NCBI GenBank assembly: GCA_014695295.1
Contig: JACJNY010000070.1
Span: forward strand, 186,001-250,000
DNA: 64,000 nt
DNA from: Microcoleus sp. FACHB-61
GTDB taxonomy: Bacteria > Cyanobacteriota > Cyanobacteriia > Cyanobacteriales > Microcoleaceae
Reading direction: 5' to 3'
The notes beneath the pieces were generated by a model that was given only the letters and a program-made list of their open reading frames with translations, did not search any database and was not told the DNA's origin. Numbering within the stretch: the first letter of the stretch is position 1; every line of letters begins with the position of its first letter. The translations under genes were made by a program, and so were the position numbers. Of the stretch, positions 17,360-26,727 are shown one piece after another.

Positions 17360-18397
17360 TTACGGTGTTGGGTTCGGATACTTAGCGTGCACCGCATTGA
17401 TTTCCGCTACGATCTCCTTATCCAAATTCACCTCCAAACTACCGATATTTTCCTCCAACTGTTCGAGGCTGGTTGCACCGATAATTGTGCTAGTTACAAA
17501 CCAGCGCGATCGCACATATGCCAAAGCCATCTGCGTCGGACTTATCCCATGTTTCCCCGCAATCTCAACATACGCTTTCACCGCATCGTTCAGATTAGTT
17601 TTATCGTAACGCTGGCCGAATCCCGCAAATAAAGCCAGCCGCGAATTTTCGGGCATTCCATTCAAGTATTTACCCGTTAACAGCCCAAATCCCAAAGGAC
17701 TATAAGCCATCAATCCCACATTCTTAAAGCGGCAAGTTTCTGCTAAATTTAGGTGGAATGTCCGATTGCTCAAACTGAAAGCATTCTGAATCGAAACAAC
17801 TTTCGGCAAACCGTGTTTTTCCGCCAATGCACAAAACTCGCAAACTCCCCAAGGCGTCTCGTTACTCAAACCCAAATAGCGGATTTTCCCAGCTTTAATC
17901 AAGTCAGCAAATACCTCTAACTGTTCCAAAATCGGTACAGTTTCGTGCTCATGGGCGATGTCGTAATCCGGCGCGCCAAATAACGGCACGTAGCGGTCTG
18001 GCCAGTGGATCTGATACAGGTCGATGTAGTCAGTTTGCAAGCGCTTCAGGCTGTCATTTAGGGCTTTTTCGACATTTGGGCGATCGATCTGATTTTTCCC
18101 TTCCCGAATCCACTTTAAGCGAGTGCTTCTGCCCGCCACTTTAGTCGCTATAATGACTTTATCCCGCTGCTGTTTCGTCAACCATTCCCCGATATATTCC
18201 TCTGTTTTTCCCTGAGTTTCCGCCTTTCCAGGGACGGGATACATTTCTGCCGTATCGATAAAGTTGATGCCTCTATCGATCGCAAAATCGAGCTGTTGGG
18301 CCGCTTCCTCAACGGTGTTCTGCTGGCCGTAAGTCATCGTACCCAAACAGATTTCAGATACTGATAAGTCGCTGTTGCCGAGTTTTTTGTATTCCAT
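17360..18397 (-). CDS. Aldo/keto reductase (Tas-like)
   Basis: An NADPH-dependent oxidoreductase of the aldo/keto reductase superfamily, about 345 residues from ATG 18397 (MEYKKLGNSDLSVSEICLG). Catalytic tetrad positions are visible: Asp and Tyr in FIDTAEMYP, Lys in VIIATKVAG, His in YQIHWPDRY. The C-terminal NADP-binding part has TSTIIGATSLEQLEENI. Its length and MTYGQQNT motif near the start match the Tas/YajO branch. An upstream in-frame ATG at 18418 would add seven residues. The physiological substrate is not predictable. It is monocistronic. Confidence 0.93.
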   Translation of the reverse strand: MEYKKLGNSDLSVSEICLGTMTYGQQNTVEEAAQQLDFAIDRGINFIDTAEMYPVPGKAETQGKTEEYIGEWLTKQQRDKVIIATKVAGRSTRLKWIREGKNQIDRPNVEKALNDSLKRLQTDYIDLYQIHWPDRYVPLFGAPDYDIAHEHETVPILEQLEVFADLIKAGKIRYLGLSNETPWGVCEFCALAEKHGLPKVVSIQNAFSLSNRTFHLNLAETCRFKNVGLMAYSPLGFGLLTGKYLNGMPENSRLALFAGFGQRYDKTNLNDAVKAYVEIAGKHGISPTQMALAYVRSRWFVTSTIIGATSLEQLEENIGSLEVNLDKEIVAEINAVHAKYPNPTP

Positions 18398-18605
18398 GAT
18401 TGCGATTGCTTGCTGCAAAATTATCTGCTTCTATATTACCGAAAAAAATCATTTAGTTGCTGAATAAAAAAAAAGTACGTGAAGCGCAGCTATTCCGGAA
18501 AAAATCTCCCTTTTCCCTCTTTTACTCTGCGCCCTCTGCGGTTAAAATATTTTAAAACCTGTCCGCCATTAAATGTTAATATAAATAATTACGCCCCGAT
18601 AGTTT

Positions 18606-19745
18606 ATGAGTAACCGCCCGCCCAAAGTTCCGTTTGTAAATCTCTTCCTGCAACATCAACCAATCCAATCCCAAATAGCAGAAGCAATTAGAAAAATTAT
18701 CCAGGAAGGAGACTTTATTTTAGGCCAAGCACTCGCCGAATTTGAAACAGCATTTGCAGCAGCTTCTGGAGTAAAATACGGCGTAGGAGTGGCTTGCGGA
18801 ACAGATGCGATCGCTCTGGGACTCCAAGCTTGCGGCATTAATCCGGGCGACGAAATTATCATACCCGCTAACACTTTTATCGCCACCGCGATCGCCGTCC
18901 TCCAAGCCAAAGCTATACCTATTCTTGTAGATTGCGACCCGGAAACCGCCCTGATTGACCTCACAGCAGCCGAAACAGCAGTTACCTCGAAAACTAAAGC
19001 AATTATCCCCGTACACCTTTACGGTCAAATGGTATCCCCCCGGCAGCTTTTAGATTTTGCGAAGCGCCACGATTTAATCATATTTGAAGATGCCGCCCAA
19101 GCGCACTTAGCCGAAAGAGAAGGATACCGCGCGGGTTCCATTGGTAAAGCAGCAGCATTCAGCTTTTATCCCAGCAAAAACCTCGGTTCTTTTGGCGACG
19201 GCGGGATGTTAATTACTAACGATGCACAACTCGCAGAAAAAATGCGAACTCTCCGCAATTACGGAGCACCCAGCAAATATTTGCACACAGAAATCGGCAC
19301 CAACAGCCGCCTCGACAATTTGCAAGCGGCCGTGCTCAATATTAAATTGCCTTACTTAGAAAAATGGAATCGCGATCGCGCCGACGCCGCCGAACACTAC
19401 AATACTCTACTAGAACCCCTGAAACACAAAGGCATTGTACCGATCGCCAACCACAGCAGCAGCGGTCACATTTATCACCTCTATGTTATCCAAATTACTG
19501 ATGAAAGCTCGATCGACCGCAACACCCTTCAGGAAAAACTCGCCCAAGACGGGATTCAAACAGGTATACACTATCCCGTACCTTGTCACCTGCAACCCGC
19601 CTACCAAAACTTAGGCAATCGGGGCGACTTCCCCCGCGCAGAAGCCCTGTGCCAACAAATTTTATCATTGCCAATGTATCCCGGATTGAGCAATACTCAG
19701 ATCGAGCAAGTTGTTCGGGCGATCGAACTATCATTGAATTGCTAA
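18606..19745 (+). CDS. DegT/DnrJ/EryC1/StrS sugar aminotransferase
   Basis: A 379-residue PLP-dependent aminotransferase that normally converts a nucleotide-linked keto-sugar into an amino-sugar. The family start VPFVNLFLQHQPI is followed by GVACGTDAIALGLQA, EIIIPANTFIATA and FEDAAQAHLAE, with the PLP lysine in FSFYPSKNLGSFGDGG. RNYGAPSKYLHTEIGTNSRL and the C-terminal GIHYPVPCHLQPAYQNLG are also typical. It precedes the exosortase-polysaccharide export genes on the same strand, so it may supply a sugar for an exopolysaccharide; that link rests on context. Confidence 0.95.
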   Translation: MSNRPPKVPFVNLFLQHQPIQSQIAEAIRKIIQEGDFILGQALAEFETAFAAASGVKYGVGVACGTDAIALGLQACGINPGDEIIIPANTFIATAIAVLQAKAIPILVDCDPETALIDLTAAETAVTSKTKAIIPVHLYGQMVSPRQLLDFAKRHDLIIFEDAAQAHLAEREGYRAGSIGKAAAFSFYPSKNLGSFGDGGMLITNDAQLAEKMRTLRNYGAPSKYLHTEIGTNSRLDNLQAAVLNIKLPYLEKWNRDRADAAEHYNTLLEPLKHKGIVPIANHSSSGHIYHLYVIQITDESSIDRNTLQEKLAQDGIQTGIHYPVPCHLQPAYQNLGNRGDFPRAEALCQQILSLPMYPGLSNTQIEQVVRAIELSLNC

Positions 19746-19894
19746 TTGTTCATAAAACTTATGCTGGAGGTGTTTCAAGCAGTAAGGTGCGGTTCTCAAA
19801 GCGTTTTTGTAGATAATTAACAAATCTTTAACAGACCGTTCAAAACCGCAAAGCGTTGCGAATCCAGCGCGGCAATCTCAAAACTTCTCAAACC

Positions 19895-20773
19895 ATGCAC
19901 ATCCAGCGCAGAATTCGCATTGTTTTCAAGCGATACCTCTTGGGCGAAGGTATCACGGTGCTCCTAGTGCTGCTGTACGCCCCCCTGCTAGTACACTGGT
20001 ACGACGGTTGGTTCAACAAAAACATCAGCATCGAACACGAATATTTCAGCCACGGACTAATTGGTTTGCCCTACGCAGCTTATATTGCTTGGACGAACCG
20101 AAAGTCCTGGCGGCGCTTGCCCAACTCACCGCATTTTTTGGGAGGCTTTTTGCTGGTAATAGCGACGCTTTTTTATCTGAGTCGCTTGAGCGATTTAGTA
20201 AATTTATCCCTGCCAGTAATGCTAGCCAGCATTTGCTTATCTTTAAAAGGACTTCCCGGCTTGCAATTGCAGGCGCTGCCGCTTTTATTCGTATTTCTGG
20301 CATCACCAAACCACATTCCTTATCTAATAGAACCCTACGCATTGCCGTTGCAGCAATTCATTGCTGAAACCTCAGGCTTGATATTAATTAAGGTTGGTCT
20401 CAACGTGAGAGTGGAAGAAATTTATCTCTACGTCAACGAGCGCATTGTAGAAGTTGCGCCGCACTGTGCAGGCTTGAAAATGCTGTTTACCAGTCTTTAC
20501 GTCAGCTTAATTCTCCTGGATTGGACGGGAGTTTGGAGTTCCCGCAAAAAAAGCATTTTGTTTTTAGTTAGTACATCTATCATTAGCATCACTTCCAACA
20601 TTTTTCGCAACACTTTGCTAACTTACTTTCACGGAACCGAGAGAGAGGGGCTTTTTACTTGGCTGCACGCCGGATGGGGCGGAGACTTGTATTCTGCTTG
20701 TATACTAGGGTTATTGGTACTTCTCCTCAACGGGATGGAAAAGTATTTCCCAAGTCAGTCTGGCCATTCATGA
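19895..20773 (+). CDS. Cyanoexosortase B
   Basis: An eight-helix membrane protein of the exosortase/archaeosortase family, 292 residues from ATG 19895 (a TTG at 19856 would add 13). Exosortases cleave PEP-CTERM-type sorting tails on exported proteins. The catalytic triad positions are present: Cys in VAPHCAGLKMLF, Arg in SNIFRNTLLTYF, His in LFTWLHAGWGG. The early motif EHEYFSHGLIGLP is typical of the family. Its last codons overlap the start of the next gene (ATGA at 20770-20773), which is the usual partner. No PEP-CTERM substrate is encoded in the window. Confidence 0.9.
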   Translation: MHIQRRIRIVFKRYLLGEGITVLLVLLYAPLLVHWYDGWFNKNISIEHEYFSHGLIGLPYAAYIAWTNRKSWRRLPNSPHFLGGFLLVIATLFYLSRLSDLVNLSLPVMLASICLSLKGLPGLQLQALPLLFVFLASPNHIPYLIEPYALPLQQFIAETSGLILIKVGLNVRVEEIYLYVNERIVEVAPHCAGLKMLFTSLYVSLILLDWTGVWSSRKKSILFLVSTSIISITSNIFRNTLLTYFHGTEREGLFTWLHAGWGGDLYSACILGLLVLLLNGMEKYFPSQSGHS

Positions 20774-21489
20774 AACAGATGATTTCAGCACAGAAACTAC
20801 TGCGGCGGTATCAATTATCTAAAATTATGGTACTGGTGTTTTTGCTGGTATTAGTTGGGGCAGTAGCAATTCCCGGCTACGCGACGGGAAGGTGGCCTTG
20901 GACAAACCCGCCAACCCTTGCCAACCTCAAGCAATTAAGAAGTGTGCGCCAAAACGGGATAAAAATTCCTGGGTGGCAGGTAATAGGCGTTCAGAATAAC
21001 GTCCAAATTGGCGCTCACAGATGGTTAGTTGAAGAAATTAAAAACGATCGAACAATTGCCATTTTATTGCTGTTGCCTCAAAATTACCCCAAAAACCAGC
21101 CCCAAGTGGAATGGCTAGATATCGATGGATTTCACAGGTGGCAAACCGATTCTCATCGCACTTTGAGGTTTACAGTTAAATTACCATCTATACCCGACCA
21201 GCCACCGCCTACTGTCGAGGCGAGGTTTTTCCGAAGCTGGACTCCCCAACAAACTTTTGCTGTCATGCAGTGGTACGCTTGGCCTAACGGTGGTTCTCCA
21301 GCAACCAGCCGTTGGTTTTGGGAAGACAGCATTGCTAGACTGTCGAACCGCCGCGCTTCTTGGGTTGCTGTCAGTATCATCCTTCCCATTCAACCGCAGG
21401 GCGACATTAAGATAGCTCAACCATTGCTGGAATCTCTTGCCGAAAGTGTCCAGGCTAAATTAATTACAGAAACTTTTCGGTTTCAGTAA
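20770..21489 (+). CDS. Cyanoexosortase B-associated protein
   Basis: A 239-residue protein starting at the ATG that overlaps the exosortase stop by 4 bp, a sign of translational coupling. It has one N-terminal membrane helix (SKIMVLVFLLVLVGAVAIPG) and an outside domain with PGWQVIGVQNNVQIGAHRW, a strand-rich core, and HRTLRFTVKLPSIP. The conserved WYAWPNGGSP region is followed by SRWFWEDSIARLSNRRASWV. This matches the small protein regularly encoded next to cyanoexosortase B, of unknown mechanism. A longer frame from 20659 lies inside the exosortase gene and is unlikely. Confidence 0.85.
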   Translation: MKQMISAQKLLRRYQLSKIMVLVFLLVLVGAVAIPGYATGRWPWTNPPTLANLKQLRSVRQNGIKIPGWQVIGVQNNVQIGAHRWLVEEIKNDRTIAILLLLPQNYPKNQPQVEWLDIDGFHRWQTDSHRTLRFTVKLPSIPDQPPPTVEARFFRSWTPQQTFAVMQWYAWPNGGSPATSRWFWEDSIARLSNRRASWVAVSIILPIQPQGDIKIAQPLLESLAESVQAKLITETFRFQ

Positions 21490-21617
21490 GCAGGTAGGTG
21501 CAAATAAATCGGCCTAGAGGGTGGGCGGGTTTTGCCACAATCAACTGCTTCCTAGTAAATATCTGGGTTCAACCCGTCCGAAAATATCTTATTGTTTTTT
21601 CTCGTCGCTATATTTAG

Positions 21618-23195
21618 ATGAAAATTACAAGTCAGGTCATTATTCAAAATATTACTTTTTTAAATCCTCTGAAAATGCGGGAAAAATCCACTATTAAAAA
21701 TCGCCTCGCTTTTTCCTTGGCAGGCTTGTATTCAACTGCTTGGACTCTATCTTTTGCTGCTTTATTCTGGGGCTTTAACAGCAAAATTTTTTCGGAAACG
21801 GCTTTAGCTCAATCTGTTGTTCCTAGTTCCGAGCGGCTCCTGCCGCCACCGCCATTGCGCGTACCGCCACTGCCGCCTGCCAATTTCAACCGGGAAATTA
21901 ACCCTGCTTTTCGGAATCGGCCCTACCGTCTGGGCCCGGGAGACCAGATTACTGTTCAAGTTCAGCGCTTCCCAGAGCTAGGTTTTACAGGTGCAATCAG
22001 CCCTGAAGGGGTAATTGTAATGCCGCTAATCGGAACAGTAAATGTGCGCGGTCTTACTGTCGAAGAATCACAGCAGCGCCTCCGGGAGCGCTTTACCCAA
22101 TTTATCAAAAATCCTCAAGTCTCGGCTGCTTTGCTAGTTCAGCGCCCTGTAGTGGTGACTGTGACGGGGGAAGTGGCGAGACCGGGTTTTTATCCGCTGC
22201 AAACCCCCCAGCTTCCGACGGCTCTGGCGGCGGCTGCTGGGACTACTCCTACGGCGGAACTGCGGGCGGTGCGGGTGCGGCGGACTCTGCCGGGAGGTGC
22301 AGTCGCGGAGCAAATTGTTGATATTTTGACACCGCTGCAAACTGGTATTGCTCCGCCGGATTTGCGTTTGGAAGATGGAGATGCGATCGTCGTACCGTAT
22401 AAACAGGTTACGCCCGATCGCAAGTCGGATCAAGATTTAGCATCTAGGTACAGCCTAGCTGCTGCCGCTGTCCCCGTCCAAGTCACTGTCACCGGAGAAG
22501 TCAGCAAACCGGGTTTTTACACGCTTCCGGCGGGTTCTGGTCGAATTTCGGCTGCTTTGGTGGCTGCGGGGGGAGTCACGGGAAAAGCCGATTTGCGGGA
22601 GGTGCGAGTGCGGCGGACGCTGATGGACGGCTCGTCGCTGGAGGAACCTATCGACCTCTACACTCCCCTAGCAAATGCTAACGATTTGTTCGATTTTCCT
22701 TTGGCCTCGGGAGATGTGATTGTCATCCCGGAATTGGACGCTAGTACCAAAAACCTAGACTACGACAAAGCTCTGGTGGCGCGGTCTACCCTGATTAAGC
22801 CCAGGATCTACGTTCGAGTTTTGAGTTACGCTAGTGGTGGTTTGACCTCGTTCTACGTAGAAAATGGCAGCAGGTTTTTGGATGCTGTCAACAACTTGCC
22901 TGTTAATCTTGCTAACTTGCGGAAAATAGCCCTGATTCGGTTCGACGAAAAGCAAGGTAGAGCAATCAACCGTTCGATAGATGCTAAAGCTGCTTTGGAG
23001 GGCAATATTTCTCAAAACCCCCTGCTCGAAGATAATGATGTAATTGTGATTGGTAGGAATCTGGTAGAGCGCATTGGTTATGTAATCAATACTTTTACTC
23101 GACCATTCCGCGATACTTTGGGATTTATTCTGTTCTTTGAGCAGTTGAGAAATGGGGTAACAGATCTGTTCGGGCCGTCACGTAATGATAGGTAG
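21618..23195 (+). CDS. Polysaccharide export protein with SLBB domains
   Basis: A 525-residue exported protein of the Wza/GumB class, expected to span periplasm and outer membrane as the exit channel for exopolysaccharide. The N-terminus has a signal-like helix ending near ETALAQS; an internal ATG at 21675 (MREKSTIKNRLAFS) gives the neatest signal peptide. A proline-rich spacer (LPPPPLRVPPLPP) precedes the Poly_export domain (YRLGPGDQITVQVQRFPELG). Two to three SLBB beta-grasp units follow, each with VTVTGEV.(R/K)PGFY. The C-terminus has RLFVNTF-like hydrophobic character (LVERIGYVINTFTRPFR). It is followed by the Wzc-like gene, its usual partner. Confidence 0.92.
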   Translation: MKITSQVIIQNITFLNPLKMREKSTIKNRLAFSLAGLYSTAWTLSFAALFWGFNSKIFSETALAQSVVPSSERLLPPPPLRVPPLPPANFNREINPAFRNRPYRLGPGDQITVQVQRFPELGFTGAISPEGVIVMPLIGTVNVRGLTVEESQQRLRERFTQFIKNPQVSAALLVQRPVVVTVTGEVARPGFYPLQTPQLPTALAAAAGTTPTAELRAVRVRRTLPGGAVAEQIVDILTPLQTGIAPPDLRLEDGDAIVVPYKQVTPDRKSDQDLASRYSLAAAAVPVQVTVTGEVSKPGFYTLPAGSGRISAALVAAGGVTGKADLREVRVRRTLMDGSSLEEPIDLYTPLANANDLFDFPLASGDVIVIPELDASTKNLDYDKALVARSTLIKPRIYVRVLSYASGGLTSFYVENGSRFLDAVNNLPVNLANLRKIALIRFDEKQGRAINRSIDAKAALEGNISQNPLLEDNDVIVIGRNLVERIGYVINTFTRPFRDTLGFILFFEQLRNGVTDLFGPSRNDR

Positions 23196-23339
23196 TCATA
23201 CCATTTTCGATTTTCGATTTTCGATTTTCGGTTGGGAATGACTTATGCGATATGGGTTGAGAACGCGAACATAAAGTGGCAGGCTTTTTGGGAATGGGTA
23301 TAATTAGTCAGCAGTCATTAGTTATGGTTAACAATTAGC

Positions 23340-23378
23340 AATCTAAAATCTAAAATCTAAAATCTAAAATCTAAAATC
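23340..23378. repeat. Heptanucleotide AATCTAA tract
   Basis: Five to six head-to-tail copies of AATCTAA end four bases before the ATG of the Wzc-like gene, where a ribosome-binding site would be expected. A related CGATTTT heptamer tract lies at about 23207-23230. Such short tandem heptamers are common in filamentous cyanobacteria. Confidence 0.85.
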
Positions 23379-23381
23379 GTC

Positions 23382-25610
23382 ATGACTTTATCCGTTGTTA
23401 AACGTTATTTAATTGCTTTCGACCAATACAAGTGGGTGGGACTGGCTACTCTGGCGGTGACTGTGGGCGTGTCGGGAGTAGTGGCTGTGCAGCCAACTCC
23501 GCCGCCAGTTTACGTTGCTGCAGGTACGCTGGCCTACCGCAGGCCGAGCGTGATTTTTTCATCGACTACTACTAAAATTCAACAGGAAGGACAAGAAATA
23601 ACTAAAGAGATGCTGCTGGATAAAAGAGTGGTTGAAGCAGCAGCTAAAAAAGTAAAGGTTTCTGCTAAAAAGCTGGCAGACAACGTGCAGGTAAAGATGC
23701 CGAGTAAGAATAATGACCCCAGCGCTTTGATTCAAGTATTGTACAAAAATGCCGATCGCAAAAAAGCAGAAGCGGTAGTAGAGGCGCTGATGAAGGCAAT
23801 GGTGGCTCGCAGCCAAACTATTAATACTTCTAGACTGCGAGAAACGATCGGCCAAATAAACCAGCGGTTGCCGAAAGTAACTCAGGAACTCAGAGAGATA
23901 GAAGCAAAACTTGAAGCCTACGAAAAACGAGAAGGAACTTCAATTTTAGCAGCTCAGAGCGGTGTACTGCCGCAAGCGATTACCAGCAGCCAACAGCAGC
24001 AGCGACAACTCCGCGTGCAACTGGGAGGAATTGAAGCTCAAATGAAAAGCTTGCAGGATCGCTTGGGATTGAATGTGGAGCAAGCTTACGTCGCTCAAGC
24101 ACTCTCAGCAGATCCAATTATTGCGCAACTGCGAGTGCAATTGTTTTCGCTCGAATCTCAGCTCAAAATTCTCCGCACCGACTTGCAGGAGGAACACCCA
24201 AAAATTGTAGAATTGGTCAAACAAAAACAAGTTTTTGAGCAGCAGTTGCAGCAGCGACAGTCTGAGGTGCTCGGCGGTAACGGGGTGGCGGCTCCGCTCA
24301 GAAGTGCCGATCGAATTCGGGTAGACTCTTCTTTAGACCCGGCCAGACAGCAGTTAGCTCAAAGTTTGATTGCTTTGCAAACGCAGCAGGATACGGTGCA
24401 ACAGCAACTCCAAGGAATCGAGAAAACTGAACAGCTATTACGCCGGGAACACGCGACAATCCCCAACAAGCAGTTAGAACAAGCGCGGTTGGCCCAGCAA
24501 GTGGCGCTGAAAAAAGCTCTCTACGATAAGATGCAGTCGGCTTTGGTAGATGCTGAGGCGGCGGTAGCTGAGACAACCGGGAGTTTGACAATCGCCCAAC
24601 TTCCCAAAACTGAGGACGTTGAGTCAAACAAGAGAGGTTTGCCGGTGATGCTGGCGCTGGGGGGATTTGTGGGATTGCTGCTGGGCGGCGGGTTGATATT
24701 TTTGTTGGGGATGCTCAACGGCAAGTTTTACAGTTGGGAAGAAGTGCGGGCGGCTTTGGTGGAAAAAGAGGTGCCGATACTGGGAGTTTTGCCTGAAGTC
24801 ACGATGTTTGATTCCTACGGCGATGAAATGCCGCTCGCCCTGGCGGCAAATTCTCCCTATTTGGAATTTTACGAGCGGTTGCGCACTAATTTGCGCCGGA
24901 TCGGGGACAAACCGGTGAAGGTGGTGCTGCTGACTTCGGCGACTGGTTTGGAGGGAAAAACTTTTAGCGCTTACAATTTGGCCATTGCGTCGGCTCGATC
25001 GGGTAAGCGGACTTTGTTAATTGAAGCAGATTTGCGATCGGCTTCTAATGTTGAATCTTTGAAAATCGCCGCCGATCCTCTGGCGGCGGTGGAACCTTTG
25101 CACTATTACGGCAATCTCAGCGAGTGCGTCCGTTTGGTTCCAGAGGTAGAGAACCTATACGTAGTGCCGAGTCCTGGCTTTTTGCGGCAGGCCTCCGCCG
25201 TACTCGAATCGAGCGAAATGCGGAGATTGTTTGAGGATGTTCGCAACCGCTTTGATTTTGTGGTTGTGGATTCTCCGGCGTTGAGCGAGTGCAACGACGC
25301 GCTGACGCTGGAACCGTACACGGACGGTATGATTTTGGTGGCGCGGCCTGGTTACACTTTGTCTAGTATGTTGTCTGAAGCTGCCGATCAGTTGCTGGAA
25401 TCTGACGAGGAGGAGTCGCATAAATCCGGGCCGCGGCTGTTGGGAGCGATTATTAACGGTGCTGATATTGCAGTGAAGTTCCGCAACGATATTGAGGAAT
25501 TCGAGTTGCCTTTGAGTGCGATGAGCAATCGCGCCATCGAAGTGCGATCGAGACAATTACCGCAGCAGTCAAAGCCTAAAAATAAGGCTATTAATAGTAA
25601 ATTGAGATAA
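23382..25610 (+). CDS. Wzc/GumC-like polysaccharide co-polymerase with ATPase domain
   Basis: A 742-residue protein. Near the N-terminus a membrane helix (WVGLATLAVTVGVSGVVAV) and a Wzz domain (PPPVYVAAGTLAYRRP) begin the chain-length part. Long coiled coils occupy ~160-400 (QINQRLPKVTQELREIEAKL), then a second membrane helix (LPVMLALGGFVGLLLGGGLI) and a cytoplasmic BY-kinase-like ATPase domain with VVLLTSATGLEGKT, TLLIEADLR and FVVVDSPAL. The Walker A is unusual (ATGLEGKT instead of PGEGKS/T). The C-terminus (LPQQSKPKNKAINSKLR) has no tyrosine cluster. It should control export and length of the polysaccharide with the preceding SLBB protein, but tyrosine autokinase function is doubtful. Confidence 0.92.
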   Translation: MTLSVVKRYLIAFDQYKWVGLATLAVTVGVSGVVAVQPTPPPVYVAAGTLAYRRPSVIFSSTTTKIQQEGQEITKEMLLDKRVVEAAAKKVKVSAKKLADNVQVKMPSKNNDPSALIQVLYKNADRKKAEAVVEALMKAMVARSQTINTSRLRETIGQINQRLPKVTQELREIEAKLEAYEKREGTSILAAQSGVLPQAITSSQQQQRQLRVQLGGIEAQMKSLQDRLGLNVEQAYVAQALSADPIIAQLRVQLFSLESQLKILRTDLQEEHPKIVELVKQKQVFEQQLQQRQSEVLGGNGVAAPLRSADRIRVDSSLDPARQQLAQSLIALQTQQDTVQQQLQGIEKTEQLLRREHATIPNKQLEQARLAQQVALKKALYDKMQSALVDAEAAVAETTGSLTIAQLPKTEDVESNKRGLPVMLALGGFVGLLLGGGLIFLLGMLNGKFYSWEEVRAALVEKEVPILGVLPEVTMFDSYGDEMPLALAANSPYLEFYERLRTNLRRIGDKPVKVVLLTSATGLEGKTFSAYNLAIASARSGKRTLLIEADLRSASNVESLKIAADPLAAVEPLHYYGNLSECVRLVPEVENLYVVPSPGFLRQASAVLESSEMRRLFEDVRNRFDFVVVDSPALSECNDALTLEPYTDGMILVARPGYTLSSMLSEAADQLLESDEEESHKSGPRLLGAIINGADIAVKFRNDIEEFELPLSAMSNRAIEVRSRQLPQQSKPKNKAINSKLR

Positions 25611-26011
25611 TTTATGTGGCTTGATTCTTATCAAGCAATCTTCAACGAAATCTGGATATATGGTAGGCTGCGACATAAGCAGCTTAAGCAGAAATCACCG
25701 TTAACAGCCAGTCGATTTTAGATTTTAGATTTTAGAATTGAAGAATTGAAGAATCGACTCCACAGATGAATCTGGGAGGCTGAACTTTGGTCTAACATTT
25801 TGCGCTCTTGGCGGCTCCTGTCTTCAAGCAAGTATCAGTTTTTGGGCCAGTTCAACAGTCAACAGCCTGTCGATTTTAGATTTTAGATTTTAGATTTTAG
25901 ATTGAAAAATTGACTCCACAGATGAATCTGGGAGCTTGAACTTCGGTCTAAAATTTTTCGCTTGTCAACAGTCAACAGTTAACAGTGATTACTTGACAAT
26001 CTGTCATCGTC
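25611..26011. other. Repeat-filled gap
   Basis: No coding sequence. It is mostly two direct copies of a ~95-bp repeat (listed separately), plus AACAGTCAACAG phrases. Confidence 0.6.
25704..25957. repeat. Direct ~95-bp repeat, two copies
   Basis: Copy 1 at 25704-25801 and copy 2 at 25862-25957. Each holds GTCGATTTTAGATTTTAG heptamers, then TCCACAGATGAATCTGGGAG and a GGTCTAA-ATTTT end. The number of heptamers differs between copies (about three versus four), which points to slippage. Confidence 0.8.
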
Positions 26012-26287
26012 CTATTGATTGGATTCCGGGCGTTTGGAGTGTTTATTCTGGATAAACTGTTCCAAATCGGCGATCGCATCTTCAAAATCTGACAAATTAA
26101 TTTTCGCAGGTCTAGCCTTCTTCGGCGGACTCGAAGACTGACTCGAAGACTTAGCCTGAGGCGGTGGAGATTTAGGTTGTGCAGGTTGACTGCTGTTCGA
26201 TTCTATAGAATCGAACAATTCATCAAGGGACTCAAAAAATGATTGAGCCGAGGCACGGCGTAAATCTTTCTGGTCGTCATCCGTCAT
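26012..26287 (-). CDS. Hypothetical acidic protein with proline/serine linker
   Basis: A 91-residue protein from ATG 26287, chosen because GGAG lies six bases upstream; a longer frame to 26380 adds unlikely N-terminal residues. It opens with MTDDDQKDLRRASAQSFFES, then LDELFDSIESNSSQPAQPKS and a disordered Pro/Ser/Lys stretch. It ends with a helix NLSDFEDAIADLEQFIQNKH. No domain is recognised. The two helices joined by a disordered linker suggest a small adaptor-like protein; no function is claimed. Confidence 0.7.
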   Translation of the reverse strand: MTDDDQKDLRRASAQSFFESLDELFDSIESNSSQPAQPKSPPPQAKSSSQSSSPPKKARPAKINLSDFEDAIADLEQFIQNKHSKRPESNQ

Positions 26288-26727
26288 AAGCCACTCCATA
26301 GACTCTAAAAGTTGCCAACAAACTCTGCCCGCCTCCGGCGCGTGCAGACATGAAAAGCCGACTAAAACAAGCAGGCGCACACAATTTAACCGGTCGGTGG
26401 AATGCTTGCGGCTGAACTTGCTGCCCCAATATAAAACCCACAGCGGGCAGTGTCAGCCTTCAAACTATATTTAACTTTACACCCGCCTACTGAGTGATTT
26501 GAGACTTGGTGCAGACCCCGCTCAAAATCATTGACCCTGAAAAAATCTCAGTTACGGCTCTTTCGTTGTCTAATTAACCCTAGTCTAGTCGAGAATAAGG
26601 AAACAGGACTTGCGCAACTATTACCGCTGTTCAAGGGTTGCTATGGCAACGCGCCAGCTCGAAAGGACGGACATACGGTGTTTTTTGCTTGAGTTCTAAG
26701 ATTTCAAAGGCATTAGGAGATTTTAAG

